NCBI RefSeq assembly: GCF_040214835.1
Contig: NZ_CP157874.1
Coordinates: 2,794,001 to 2,858,000 of the forward strand
DNA: 64,000 bases
DNA from: Pseudomonas asiatica
Lineage (GTDB): Bacteria > Pseudomonadota > Gammaproteobacteria > Pseudomonadales > Pseudomonadaceae
Direction of reading: 5' to 3'
Numbering within the stretch: the stretch's first letter is position 1; every line of letters begins with the position of its first letter. Shown one piece after another: positions 26,199 to 34,736 of the stretch. A model generated the notes under the pieces. That model was not told the DNA's origin. It did no database searches and saw nothing but the letters and a program-made list of their open reading frames with translations. The translations under genes were made by a program, and so were the position numbers.

Positions 26199-26582
26199 TC
26201 AGGTTGGGGCGTGCATTGTAATCATTTCCTTGGGGCTGGCCAGCTCGCTGATCCACACCAGTGGGCGGCGCGGGTCGTCGCTGCCCATGCTGCTGAACGT
26301 GGCCGAGTCGAGCATGGCCTTGAGTTGGGTTGCCATGCGCAGCAGGCGCTCGATGAAGCCGGTGCCGACGGCGCCGGTGTCCTCCAGGGAAACACCGCTC
26401 TGGTTGTGCTGGATTGCCAGGTGGTAGTGGCTGACCCCGGCACCGTTGCCACTGCCGCCCAGCACCACGGTGAAGCGCGGGCCGAGCAGCCCGGCCAGGC
26501 GCTGCTGGACCAGGTCGAGTAGCGCGACCGGGACTTCGTCGGGGCGCAGTGAAGTGGGGAAGCATGGTGTGAAGGGTGGCAT
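26199..26582 (-). CDS. hypothetical protein (127 residues)
   Basis: No named family recognised. Central VLGGSGNGAGVSHYHLAIQHNQSGVSLEDTG followed by a leucine-rich helix (GFIERLLRMATQLKAML) suggests a small alpha/beta protein without signal peptide or membrane helix. ATG 26582 has AGGA seven bases upstream; an ATG six bases earlier overlaps that site. It precedes the endonuclease gene by 14 bases on the same strand, so the two are probably cotranscribed. Confidence 0.6.
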   Translation of the reverse strand: MPPFTPCFPTSLRPDEVPVALLDLVQQRLAGLLGPRFTVVLGGSGNGAGVSHYHLAIQHNQSGVSLEDTGAVGTGFIERLLRMATQLKAMLDSATFSSMGSDDPRRPLVWISELASPKEMITMHAPT

Positions 26583-26703
26583 GGGCATGTCCTGCTGGGC
26601 GGGGTACGAGTCCTGGCCAGCTTAAGCAAGGTCACTGTCAACTTGGGTTAAGCAGGGGTAAAAGCGGGTAATGCTCAACGCCAGCGCGTTACGGCATCAG
26701 GCA

Positions 26704-29067
26704 TCAGAAGGTCTGCCCCAGCGAGAACTGGAAGATCTGGGTTTCTGCCCCATCCGGCTTCTTCAGCGGTGCCGCCAGGCTGAAACTCAACGGCCCCATT
26801 GGGCTGTACCAGGTCACGCCAACCCCCAGCGACACGGCCATCTGTGCCAGGTCCACGCTGCCGCAGCCCTGGGTGGTCGACAGGTAGCAGGTGTCGGCGT
26901 ACACGTTGCCGGCATCGACGAACACCGAGCTGCGCAGCTGGCTCTGGTCCTTCACGAACGGCAACGGGAAGATGTATTCGGCGCCGCCGGCAATCAGGAT
27001 GTTGCCGCCCAGCACGTCGGTGTCACGGTCGGAGTAATAGGCTTGTCCTGCGCTGGCGTAGGTGCCGGTGGCCGGGGTATTGCGCGGGCCGAGGCTGCCG
27101 TCCTTGAACCCGCGCACCGAACCCAGCCCACCTGCGGTGTAGCTTTCATAGAACGGCAGCCCGTCGGTGGAGCCATAGCCGTCGCCGTAGCCCAGGCTGG
27201 TATGCAGGCGCAGCGAAGTGTTGCTGGTTAGCGGCAGGTAGGTCTGGCCGCTGTAGTCCAGCTTGTAGAACGACAGGTCGCTGCCAGGGGTGGTGGCCAT
27301 CAGCGTAAGGCTCTGCGAGTGGCCGCGGGTAGCCAGCACGCCTTTGTTCAAGGTCGATTCCGACCAGCCGATCGAGGCCTTGAGGTTGTTGAAACTCTTG
27401 CCTTCGCGGGCGATGAAGTCGTAGATCTCGTCGGCGCTGTAGGTGCCGGGCGAGATATTGTCGTGCTGCAGGGTCAGGCCATAGGTCAGGCGCGAGGTTT
27501 CGTTGATCGGGTAGCCAAAGCTGACCCCGGCACCGTAGCTGTCGATCGCGTAATAGGAAACGCCGTCGTCGTAGTAATCGCTGTAGTCGGTGCTGTTGTA
27601 GAACAGGTTGTAGCCCAGGCTGACGCCATCGGCGGTGAAGTAGGGGTCGGTGAAGCCGAAGTTGTACTTGGTCTGGTACTCACTGCGGGTCAGGCCGATG
27701 GACACCTTGTTACCGGTACCGAGGAAGTTGCTCTGGCTGATCGAACCACCGAGGATCAGGCCGGCGCTCTGGGCGAAACCGACGCTGGCGGTGATCGAGC
27801 CGGAAGCCTGCTCCTCGACGCTGTAGTTGACGTCGACCTGGTCGTCGGTGCCCGGCACCGGCGGGGTCTCGACGTTCACTTCCTTGAAGAAGCCCAGACG
27901 CTCCAGACGGGTCTTGGACTGGTCGATCAGGTAGGTCGAGGCCCAGCCGCCTTCCATCTGGCGCATTTCGCGACGCAGCACTTCGTCTTCGGTCTTGGTG
28001 TTGCCGCGGTAGTTGATGCGGTTGACGTAGGCACGCTTGCCCGGGTCGACCACGAACATGATGTCGACGGTGTGGTCTTCATCGTTCGGCTGCGGCACGC
28101 CGTTGACGTTGGCGAAGGTGTAGCCTTCGTTACCCAGGCGGCGGGTGATCAGCTCGGAAGTGCTGGTCATCACCTTGCGCGAGAACACCTGGCCAGGCTG
28201 CACCAGCAGCAGCGACTTGATCTGGTCTTCCGGCACCTTCAGGTCACCGGACAGCTTGACGTCGCGAACGGTGTACTTCTCGCCTTCGTTGATGTTGACG
28301 GTGATGTAGACGTGTTTCTTGTCCGGCGTGATGGACACCTGGGTGGAGGCGATGTCCATGTTGATGTAGCCGCGGTCCAGGTAGTAGGAACGCAGGCGCT
28401 CCAGGTCACCGGAGAGCTTTTCGCGGGCGTACTTGTCGTCGTTCTTGAAGAACGACAGCCAGTTGGTGGTCTTCAGCTCGAACAGCTGCGCCAGGGTCTC
28501 GTCGTCGAACACGTTGTTGCCAACGATGTTGATGTGCTGGATGGCGGCGACGGTGCCTTCGTTGATCTTGATCTTCAGTGCCACACGGTTGCGCGGCTGC
28601 GGCACCACCTCGGCGTCGACCTCGGCCGAGTAGCGGCCCTGGGCCACGTACTGGCGCTGCAGTTCGTTACGCACACCTTCGAGGGTGGCACGCTGGAAGA
28701 TCTCGCCTTCGGCCAGGCCGGATTGCTTCAGGCCCTTCATCAGGTCTTCGGTGCTGATGGCCTTGTTGCCTTCGATCTCGATGCTCGACACCGACGGGCG
28801 CTCGACCACGTTGATGATCAGGACATTGCCATCGCGGTTCAGCTGGATGTCCTGGAAGAAGCCGGTCTTGAACAGGGAACGGGTCGACTCCACCAGTCGG
28901 CGGTCATCGGCCTGGTCGCCGACGTTCAGCGGCAAGGCACCGAAGACACTGCCGGCGGAAACCCGCTGCAGGCCGTTGACGCGGATGTCGGCGATCCTGA
29001 AGGGGGAGGCCTGGGCCAGCGTGGCGTTCAGCAGCAGGACGGAGAGCAACAGGCGCGGGTAGTTCAT
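26704..29067 (-). CDS. BamA/Omp85-family outer-membrane assembly protein, non-canonical locus
   Basis: 787 residues, full length for BamA: signal peptide (MNYPRLLLSVLLLNATLAQA), five POTRA repeats (about 22-420) and a 16-strand barrel (about 430-787). The L6 motif occurs as GSVRGFKDGSLGP and the barrel ends in the outer-membrane signature FQFSLGQTF. BamA folds beta-barrel proteins into the outer membrane. The usual neighbours (rseP upstream, skp and lpxD downstream) are absent, so this is probably a second copy rather than the essential one (inference). It is divergent from a CpxR/CpxA-like system with a CpxR-type box between them, suggesting stress-induced expression. Confidence 0.92.
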   Translation of the reverse strand: MNYPRLLLSVLLLNATLAQASPFRIADIRVNGLQRVSAGSVFGALPLNVGDQADDRRLVESTRSLFKTGFFQDIQLNRDGNVLIINVVERPSVSSIEIEGNKAISTEDLMKGLKQSGLAEGEIFQRATLEGVRNELQRQYVAQGRYSAEVDAEVVPQPRNRVALKIKINEGTVAAIQHINIVGNNVFDDETLAQLFELKTTNWLSFFKNDDKYAREKLSGDLERLRSYYLDRGYINMDIASTQVSITPDKKHVYITVNINEGEKYTVRDVKLSGDLKVPEDQIKSLLLVQPGQVFSRKVMTSTSELITRRLGNEGYTFANVNGVPQPNDEDHTVDIMFVVDPGKRAYVNRINYRGNTKTEDEVLRREMRQMEGGWASTYLIDQSKTRLERLGFFKEVNVETPPVPGTDDQVDVNYSVEEQASGSITASVGFAQSAGLILGGSISQSNFLGTGNKVSIGLTRSEYQTKYNFGFTDPYFTADGVSLGYNLFYNSTDYSDYYDDGVSYYAIDSYGAGVSFGYPINETSRLTYGLTLQHDNISPGTYSADEIYDFIAREGKSFNNLKASIGWSESTLNKGVLATRGHSQSLTLMATTPGSDLSFYKLDYSGQTYLPLTSNTSLRLHTSLGYGDGYGSTDGLPFYESYTAGGLGSVRGFKDGSLGPRNTPATGTYASAGQAYYSDRDTDVLGGNILIAGGAEYIFPLPFVKDQSQLRSSVFVDAGNVYADTCYLSTTQGCGSVDLAQMAVSLGVGVTWYSPMGPLSFSLAAPLKKPDGAETQIFQFSLGQTF

Positions 29068-29171
29068 CGAGGGTTCCAGACAAGCGGATTCGGAGGGAGC
29101 AAGCGCGGGCAACCCGCATGCAGCGGGCGATGAGGATACGGGCGGGCTATGTTCGGCGCGGTTAGCCGAGG

Positions 29172-29186
29172 GTAAAGATGTGTAAA
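29172..29186. promoter_or_regulatory. CpxR-type box GTAAA-N5-GTAAA
   Basis: Exact direct repeat GTAAAGATGTGTAAA, identical to the CpxR consensus defined in E. coli. It lies in the 196-base gap between the BamA-family gene and the CpxR-like gene, 105 bases from the former start and 78 from the latter, suited to autoregulation and control of the divergent gene. Confidence 0.75.
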
Positions 29187-29193
29187 GTCCGAC

Positions 29194-29218
29194 CGGCCGG
29201 CGGTGACAGTGCCGGCCG
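29194..29218. promoter_or_regulatory. GC-rich inverted repeat in response-regulator leader
   Basis: CGGCCGGC (29194-29201) and GCCGGCCG (29211-29218), perfect 8-bp arms with a 9-base loop, just downstream of the CpxR-type box. Could be an operator or a 5' mRNA hairpin; no T-tract follows. Confidence 0.4.
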
Positions 29219-29263
29219 CCGGGGCGATCATTGCAACCCCTGAAATCACGATTCCTGGCCCTG

Positions 29264-29956
29264 ATGATCCCTGTGCTGCTGGTCGACGATGACCGCGAAC
29301 TCACCGAAATGCTCTCCTTGTACCTGGCCCGCGAAGGGTTCCAGGCCACCGCCGTCGGCACTGGCGAGGAGGGCGAAGCCCAGGCATTGACCGGCAACTA
29401 TCAGGTGGTGGTGCTGGACGTGATGCTGCCGGGCATTTCGGGCATCGAAGTGCTGCGGCGCGTGCGCGCGCGCAGCCAGGTACCGGTGCTGTTGCTGACT
29501 GCCCGTGGCGACAACATCGACCGCATCGCCGGCCTGGAGCTGGGTGCCGATGACTATGTGCCCAAGCCCAGCTCCCCCGGCGAACTGGTGGCGCGCCTGC
29601 GGGCGATCCTGCGCCGTGTTCAGCCGCAACTGATGGGCGAAGGCATGGTGCCCGAACAGGTGCGCAGCGGTGCCCTGAAGATGTGGCCCGGTCGACGCGA
29701 GGCGCACTGGGGCGCTGCCATCCTCGAGCTGACCGGCTCCGAGTTCAGCCTGCTCGAAGCGTTGGCCCGCCAGGCCGGCCAGCTGGTCAGCAAGCAGGAC
29801 CTGTCGCTCAATGCCCTGGGCCGGCCGCTGACCCGTTACGACCGGCGCATCGACGTACACATCAGCAGCATCCGGCAAAAGCTCGGGCCGCGCGCCGATG
29901 GCAGCAGCTGGATCCAGAGCGTGCGCGGCATGGGCTACATGCTGATCGTCGAATGA
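29264..29956 (+). CDS. cpxR: OmpR-family response regulator, CpxR-like
   Basis: 230 residues: receiver domain (about 1-115) with acidic pair VDDD, phosphoacceptor Asp in VVVLDVMLPG (about 52) and Lys in DYVPKPSSPGEL (about 101), then a winged helix ending in RRIDVHISSIRQKLGPRADGSSWIQSVRGMGYML. The receiver sequence (LLTARGDNIDRIAGLELGADDY) closely matches CpxR. The usual KPF is KPS here, a small difference. ATG 29264 gives MIPVLLVDDD; a TTG 11 codons earlier is less likely. The kinase gene overlaps its stop by 4 bases. Probably controls envelope-stress genes including the divergent BamA-family gene through the box at 29172. Confidence 0.9.
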   Translation: MIPVLLVDDDRELTEMLSLYLAREGFQATAVGTGEEGEAQALTGNYQVVVLDVMLPGISGIEVLRRVRARSQVPVLLLTARGDNIDRIAGLELGADDYVPKPSSPGELVARLRAILRRVQPQLMGEGMVPEQVRSGALKMWPGRREAHWGAAILELTGSEFSLLEALARQAGQLVSKQDLSLNALGRPLTRYDRRIDVHISSIRQKLGPRADGSSWIQSVRGMGYMLIVE

Positions 29957-31215
29957 TGCGCCAGCGCCTGTTCTGGAAGCTGTTCCTGGCCTTCTGGCTG
30001 GCCAACACCCTGACCTTCCTGGTGGGCGCGGGCGCCTTCATGCTCAATGACCTGCGTGGTGATACCCCGGCGCTGCGCTCGCTGCTGGCCACCGAACTGC
30101 AGCTGTTGCAACGTTACGGCGAGCAGGCTGGCCGACAGTTGCTCGAGGTCTCGCCGCAGCCGCCGGATGTGCAGGTGGGCCTTTACGATAGCCAGGGCCG
30201 GTTGCTGGCCGGCAGGGCGGTGCCAGTGGCCCGGTTCGAGCAGGCGCAGAGCGATCGCGACGGCCGCCCGCTGGTGCTGCGCGCTTCGGTGGCCACGACC
30301 ATTGGCGAGCCACCACGCCCGCGCGGCATGGGCCCGCTGTTTACCGGCACGCTGATGAGTGCGCTGTTCGCCTTCCTGTGCAGCCTGTACCTGACCCGCC
30401 CGCTGGCCTGGCTGCGCGAAGCAATGGGCCAGGTCGCCCAGGGTCGTTTCGAGGTGCGGGTCAAACCCAGGCTGGGCAAACGCCGTGACGAAATCGTCGA
30501 ACTGGCCGAAGACTGCGATCGCATGGCCGGTCAGCTCAAGGCGTTGGTGCAGGCGCAGCAGAACCTGCTGCACGATATTTCCCACGAACTGCGCTCGCCT
30601 CTGACCCGCATGCATGCCGCCATCGGCCTGATGCGCCAGCAACCGGACCGGCTCGACATGCTTGAACGGGTGGAGCGCGAGTCGCGGCGCATGGACGACC
30701 TGATCGAGCAACTGCTGACCCTTGCTCGCGCCCAGTCCCGGCAGGGCGACGACTTCGCCACCCTCGATGTGGTCGAACTGCTGGCGCAGATCGTCGAAGA
30801 CGCCCGCTTCGAGGCCGGCATGAAGCAGTGTCAGGTTTGCTTGCAGGCCCAGGGCACGTTTATCACTCATGGGCATGAAGAACTGCTGTACCGGGCGTTC
30901 GAGAACATCATTCGTAATGCCGTGCGCTACACCGCAGCAGGTACCGAGGTGTTGGTCGAGGCCGCGCTGGCGCCGGGCGGGCAATGGTTGCAGGTCAGCG
31001 TCAGCGACCATGGCCCGGGTGTCGAGCCGGCGCGCCTGCAGCGCATCTTCGAGCCATTCGACCGCGGCACCGACAGTAACGGTGACGGCTTTGGGCTGGG
31101 CCTGGCGATTGCCCAGCGGGCCGTTGCCTTGCACGGCGGCAGCATCACCGCATTGGCCGCCGCGAGTGGCGGGTTGCGGGTGCGCATCGAGCTGCCGCAG
31201 GCAAACCCTGCGTGA
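29953..31215 (+). CDS. cpxA: sensor histidine kinase, CpxA-like
   Basis: 420 residues: N-terminal membrane helix (RQRLFWKLFLAFWLANTLTFL), a periplasmic domain of about 120 residues, a second helix (FTGTLMSALFAFLCSLYL, about 132-150), HAMP linker, H-box HDISHELRSPLTRM with the phospho-histidine near residue 210, and an ATPase domain with NIIRNAVRYT, SDHGPGV, FEPFDR and GFGLGLAIA. Its start ATG-ATG overlaps the regulator stop by 4 bases. Structure and pairing match CpxA, an inner-membrane sensor of misfolded envelope proteins; the signal here is unproven. Confidence 0.9.
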   Translation: MMRQRLFWKLFLAFWLANTLTFLVGAGAFMLNDLRGDTPALRSLLATELQLLQRYGEQAGRQLLEVSPQPPDVQVGLYDSQGRLLAGRAVPVARFEQAQSDRDGRPLVLRASVATTIGEPPRPRGMGPLFTGTLMSALFAFLCSLYLTRPLAWLREAMGQVAQGRFEVRVKPRLGKRRDEIVELAEDCDRMAGQLKALVQAQQNLLHDISHELRSPLTRMHAAIGLMRQQPDRLDMLERVERESRRMDDLIEQLLTLARAQSRQGDDFATLDVVELLAQIVEDARFEAGMKQCQVCLQAQGTFITHGHEELLYRAFENIIRNAVRYTAAGTEVLVEAALAPGGQWLQVSVSDHGPGVEPARLQRIFEPFDRGTDSNGDGFGLGLAIAQRAVALHGGSITALAAASGGLRVRIELPQANPA

Positions 31216-31258
31216 GCAAGGCCGCTCCAAGGGAACTGCACTTATTGAATTAGCAGGG

Positions 31259-31350
31259 CCCCTGTGGGAGCGGCTTTAGCCGCGAACACCGGCGCAGCCG
31301 GTGCCATGCACCGCGTTGGATTCTTCGCGGCTAAAGCCGCTCCCACAGGT
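31259..31350. repeat. REP pair, GGGAGCGGCTTTAGCCGCGAA variant
   Basis: CCTGTGGGAGCGGCTTTAGC then the inverse GCGGCTAAAGCCGCTCCCAC, with CACCGGCGCAGCCGGTG between. A solitary partial arm (ACCTGTGGGATCG) follows at 31378. Located between the kinase and the Lrp gene, which converge. Confidence 0.93.
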
Positions 31351-31408
31351 ACATCGCTGTTCTCGAGGTTGTCGCTGTACCTGTGGGATCGCAATCGCAA
31401 TAAAGGCT

Positions 31409-31876
31409 TCAAGGCGTGAGGGTCGGCACGAACATGCCCGTCTTCACATTGCTCATCGACACCAGCGTCTTGAAGCGCTTGACGTTGTTGTTCTCGAAGA
31501 ACAGTTCGCGCGTCAGCTGGGTGTACTGCTCCATGTGCCGCACCAGCATGATCAGCACGAAATCGCACTCTCCGGCCACGTAGTAGCACTGCTGCACCTG
31601 CGGGCAGGCGAGGAAGGTGCGTTTCATCTCGTCCAGCAGGTCCAGCCGCTCGTTCTCCACTTCAACCTCGGTGATCACCGTCAGCGTGTACCCAAGCTGC
31701 TCCGGGTTCACCTGTGCCACCGTGCCACGGATCACGCCGTCGGCCGCCAGCTTCTTCAACCGCCGATTGACCGCTGCCGAGGACAGGTTGACCTGCGCAC
31801 CGAGGTCCAGCTGTGAAGTACCAGCGTCGCGCTGCACGGCATCGAGCAGGGCCAGATCGAAGTGATCGAGGGGCAT
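31409..31876 (-). CDS. Lrp/AsnC-family regulator
   Basis: 155 residues: N-terminal helix-turn-helix (LDLLDAVQRDAGTSQLDLGAQVNLSSAAVNRRLKKL, about 5-45) and C-terminal RAM ligand domain (about 65-145, YYVAGECDFVLIMLVRHMEQYTQL). Such proteins sense amino acids and usually control adjacent catabolic genes. It is divergent from the M20 hydrolase and diaminopropionate ammonia-lyase genes, so those are its probable targets. Confidence 0.92.
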   Translation of the reverse strand: MPLDHFDLALLDAVQRDAGTSQLDLGAQVNLSSAAVNRRLKKLAADGVIRGTVAQVNPEQLGYTLTVITEVEVENERLDLLDEMKRTFLACPQVQQCYYVAGECDFVLIMLVRHMEQYTQLTRELFFENNNVKRFKTLVSMSNVKTGMFVPTLTP

Positions 31877-32042
31877 GAAGGGGCCTCTGTAGGTAAACAG
31901 CGGTAAACGCCGGGAATGCGTAATAAAAGTGCGCGCGAAGGCAAAAAATCAAGCTTTTCGTACATGGTGAGCGAATAGAATTCTCCCATGAGCAAAAACG
32001 GCGGTGTAGAGCCAAGGCTTTGCACCCAGGGAGAAACGGTTG

Positions 32043-33293
32043 ATGAATGCGAGTACCCCACTGCAACTGAACGGCGCTTTGCTGCTGCAGCAGATCCGTG
32101 CACTCGGCCAGGTAGGCGCTGACGCCACCCACGGCGGGCGCACCCGGATTGCCCTGAGCGATGCCGAAAAGGCCGGGCGCGACCTGCTGGTCGGTTGGAT
32201 GCGCGAACTTGACCTCGACGTGCAGGTCGACCGCATCGGCAACATTTTCGGTACTTTGCGCGCTGCCGCCGACAGCGGTGAGCAACGCCCACTGATGATG
32301 GGTTCGCACATCGATACCGTTACCAACGCCGGAGCCCTGGATGGCTGCTATGGCGTGCTGGCCGGGTTGGCGGTGATTCGGGCCTACCGTGATGCCGGGC
32401 GCTTGCCTGAGCGTTCGATCACGGTCGGCGCATTCACCAATGAAGAGGGTGTGCGCTACCAGCCCGACATGATGGGCTCACTGGTATATGCCGGCGGCCT
32501 GCCCTTGCAGCAGGCGCTGGACACCCTTGGCACAGACGGTACGCGGCTTGGCGATGAACTGGCGCGCATCGGCTATGCCGGCACGCTGGAGCCTGGCGCC
32601 ATCGTGCCGCATGAATACCTCGAACTGCATATCGAGCAGGGGCCGATCCTCGAAGCCGAGAACACCCTGATTGGCGTGGTCGAGAACCTGCAGGGCATTT
32701 CCTGGCAGCAAGTAGAGGTGAAAGGGCACGCCAACCATGCCGGCACCACGCCGACCCACCTGCGTCATGACGCAGGCTTCGTCGCCGGTGCCATCGTTGC
32801 CGAGTTGCGCGCCATGGCCGTGGATTCCGGCACGACCCTGGCCACGGTGGGCTGCATGCAGTTCGAGCCGAACGTGATCAACGTCATCCCGCGCAAGGCC
32901 ACCTTCACCGTCGACCTGCGCGACCCCGACGAAACTTGCCTGGCTTACGCCGAAAGCCGCCTGAGTCAATACCTGGAGGCGCTTGCCGAGCGTGAAGGGG
33001 TGACCATTACCACCGAGCGCCTGGTGCGTTTCGAACCGGTGATCTTCGACGCAGGCCTGGCGGATGCCATAGAAGCCTCGGCGCAGCGTTTCGGCTTCAG
33101 CCACCGGCGCATGACCTCCGGTGCTGGCCACGACGCGCAAATGATCGCCCGCATTGCCCCCGCCGCGATGATCTTCGTGCCCAGCCAGGGCGGCATCAGC
33201 CACAACCCGCGTGAGCATACCGACGACGAGCAACTGATCCAGGGCGCCCAGGTACTGCTGGATGTGGTCAGCCGTCGCCTGACCCACCCCTGA
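32043..33293 (+). CDS. M20-family amidohydrolase (N-carbamoyl-L-amino-acid hydrolase/allantoate amidohydrolase type)
   Basis: 416 residues, zinc-dependent. Metal-binding motifs: GSHIDTVTNAGALDGCYGV (about 82-100) and FTNEEGVRY (about 127); C-terminal SGAGHDAQMIARIAPAAMIFVPS and GISHNPREH carry the last ligands, and the dimer-type lid domain lies between. These enzymes cleave the carbamoyl or related amide of ureido acids (carbamoyl amino acids, ureidopropionate, allantoate). ATG 32043 is preceded in frame by a TTG. Together with the next gene it resembles the pairing of an M20 enzyme with diaminopropionate ammonia-lyase in E. coli (ygeY-ygeX), suggesting breakdown of a diamino-acid derivative. 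Confidence 0.9.
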   Translation: MNASTPLQLNGALLLQQIRALGQVGADATHGGRTRIALSDAEKAGRDLLVGWMRELDLDVQVDRIGNIFGTLRAAADSGEQRPLMMGSHIDTVTNAGALDGCYGVLAGLAVIRAYRDAGRLPERSITVGAFTNEEGVRYQPDMMGSLVYAGGLPLQQALDTLGTDGTRLGDELARIGYAGTLEPGAIVPHEYLELHIEQGPILEAENTLIGVVENLQGISWQQVEVKGHANHAGTTPTHLRHDAGFVAGAIVAELRAMAVDSGTTLATVGCMQFEPNVINVIPRKATFTVDLRDPDETCLAYAESRLSQYLEALAEREGVTITTERLVRFEPVIFDAGLADAIEASAQRFGFSHRRMTSGAGHDAQMIARIAPAAMIFVPSQGGISHNPREHTDDEQLIQGAQVLLDVVSRRLTHP

Positions 33294-33372
33294 TCCCCAC
33301 TGTAATGCCCCGCCCGCTGAAGCCTGGTTTCAGCGGCATGGGCTTCCTGTTGCCTGCAGAAAGGAGTACCGC

Positions 33373-34587
33373 ATGTTTGTTTCCAACCCCAAGGCTGGTC
33401 GCCGGCCTTACCCGCAAGCGTTGCAAGAGGTGATGAGCATTGCCAGGGCTGAAGAAAGCCGCCAGTGGCTGGCCGGCTGGGCGCGCTTGAACGCTGGCGC
33501 TACGCCGCTGTACACCCTGCCTGACCTGGCTGCCGAGCTGGGTGTTGCCCAGGTGTCGGTGAAGGATGAATCGGTGCGCTCGGAACTGGGCAGCTTCAAG
33601 GCCCTGGGCGCGCCGATTGCCTTGGTCCGGCTGATCCGGCGTACCTTCCCCGCGCAGCAGTTCGACCCGCGTGGCTTGCTGGAAGGCCAGTACGCCGACC
33701 TGCTGGCGCAGTTCACCGTGGTCAGCGCCACCGATGGCAACCATGGCAAGGGCCTGGCGGCCGCCGCGCAAAGTATCGGCTGCCGCTGCGTGATCGTGCT
33801 GCATGCCAACGTCAGCATCGAGCGCGAACAGGCGATCGCGGCCTATGGCGCACAGATCGTGCGCATTGCAGGCAATTACGACGAGTCGGTCGAGCATGCT
33901 GCGGAGCTGGCGACCAGCAATGGCTGGACCGTGGTTTCCGATACCTCCTATGAAGGCTACGAAGTGATCCCGCGTGACGTGATGCAGGGCTACGGCACCA
34001 TTGCTGCGGAAATCATCGAAGCCACTGCCGGGCAACCGCCGTTCACCCACGTGTTCCTGCAGGGCGGGGTGGGCGGCCTGGCGGCCGGCATCGTCAGCTA
34101 CCTGTGGGAGCACTACGGCGCACAGCGCCCGCTGTTGGTCATGGTCGAACCGGAGCAGGCGGACTGCCTGTACCAGAGCGCCTTGCTCGGCAAGCCGGCC
34201 AGGGCGACCGGCTCGGTGGACTCGGTAATGGCAGGCCTGGCGTGCGGCGAGACATCGCCGCTGGCCTGGCGCTTCCTGGAGCCGAGCGTCGATTACTTCA
34301 TGACCATCAGCGATGACCAAGCTGTCGCCGCCATGCGCCGTCTGGCGGCTGGCAGCGCTCGCGACATTCCGCTGGTTGCCGGTGAGTCCGGCGTCGCCGG
34401 CCTGGCCGGGCTTGCCCACCTGGTAACGGATGCTGGCGCATCTGCCGACCTGGGTATCGACGGCAACGCCCGCATCCTCTTCATCAGTACCGAAGGCGCC
34501 ACCGCCCCCGGCGTATATGCCGACCTGCTGGGCGAGTCGGCCAGCTCGGTACTGGCCCGCCAGCAAGCCTGGCGCGTTGAAGTTTGA
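33373..34587 (+). CDS. dpaL: diaminopropionate ammonia-lyase
   Basis: 404 residues, PLP-dependent fold-type II enzyme converting 2,3-diaminopropionate to pyruvate and ammonia. The PLP lysine is in RSELGSFKALGAP (about residue 76); SATDGNHGKGLAAAAQ binds the cofactor ring region, and the phosphate loop is LQGGVGGLAAG. These are the DpaL/YgeX-specific forms. AAGGAG precedes ATG 33373 by a short space. It lies 79 bases after the amidohydrolase on the same strand, so one operon is likely, with the divergent Lrp regulator. Confidence 0.93.
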   Translation: MFVSNPKAGRRPYPQALQEVMSIARAEESRQWLAGWARLNAGATPLYTLPDLAAELGVAQVSVKDESVRSELGSFKALGAPIALVRLIRRTFPAQQFDPRGLLEGQYADLLAQFTVVSATDGNHGKGLAAAAQSIGCRCVIVLHANVSIEREQAIAAYGAQIVRIAGNYDESVEHAAELATSNGWTVVSDTSYEGYEVIPRDVMQGYGTIAAEIIEATAGQPPFTHVFLQGGVGGLAAGIVSYLWEHYGAQRPLLVMVEPEQADCLYQSALLGKPARATGSVDSVMAGLACGETSPLAWRFLEPSVDYFMTISDDQAVAAMRRLAAGSARDIPLVAGESGVAGLAGLAHLVTDAGASADLGIDGNARILFISTEGATAPGVYADLLGESASSVLARQQAWRVEV

Positions 34588-34720
34588 TTCGGGGGCCGCA
34601 TTGCGGCCCTATCGCGACGCAAGGCCGCTCCCACAAAGATGGCCTCGTCCTAGAGGGCAATGCAGAACCTGTGGGAGCGGCCTTGTGTCGCGATAGGGCT
34701 GCGCAGCAGCCCCAAAGTAC
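34588..34720. repeat. REP pair, GGAGCGGCCTTGTGTCGCGA family
   Basis: GGGGGCCGCATTGCGGCCCT then ATCGCGACGCAAGGCCGCTC, and the inverse GGGAGCGGCCTTGTGTCGCG followed by GGGCTGCGCAGCAGCCCC. Fills the gap between the lyase and the convergent MFS gene. Confidence 0.92.
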
Positions 34721-34736
34721 AGAACCGCATTCGGTC

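Noticed and set aside
27319-29133. 604-codon plus-strand frame opposite the BamA-family gene
   Set aside because: Antisense shadow; the minus strand has POTRA and barrel motifs.
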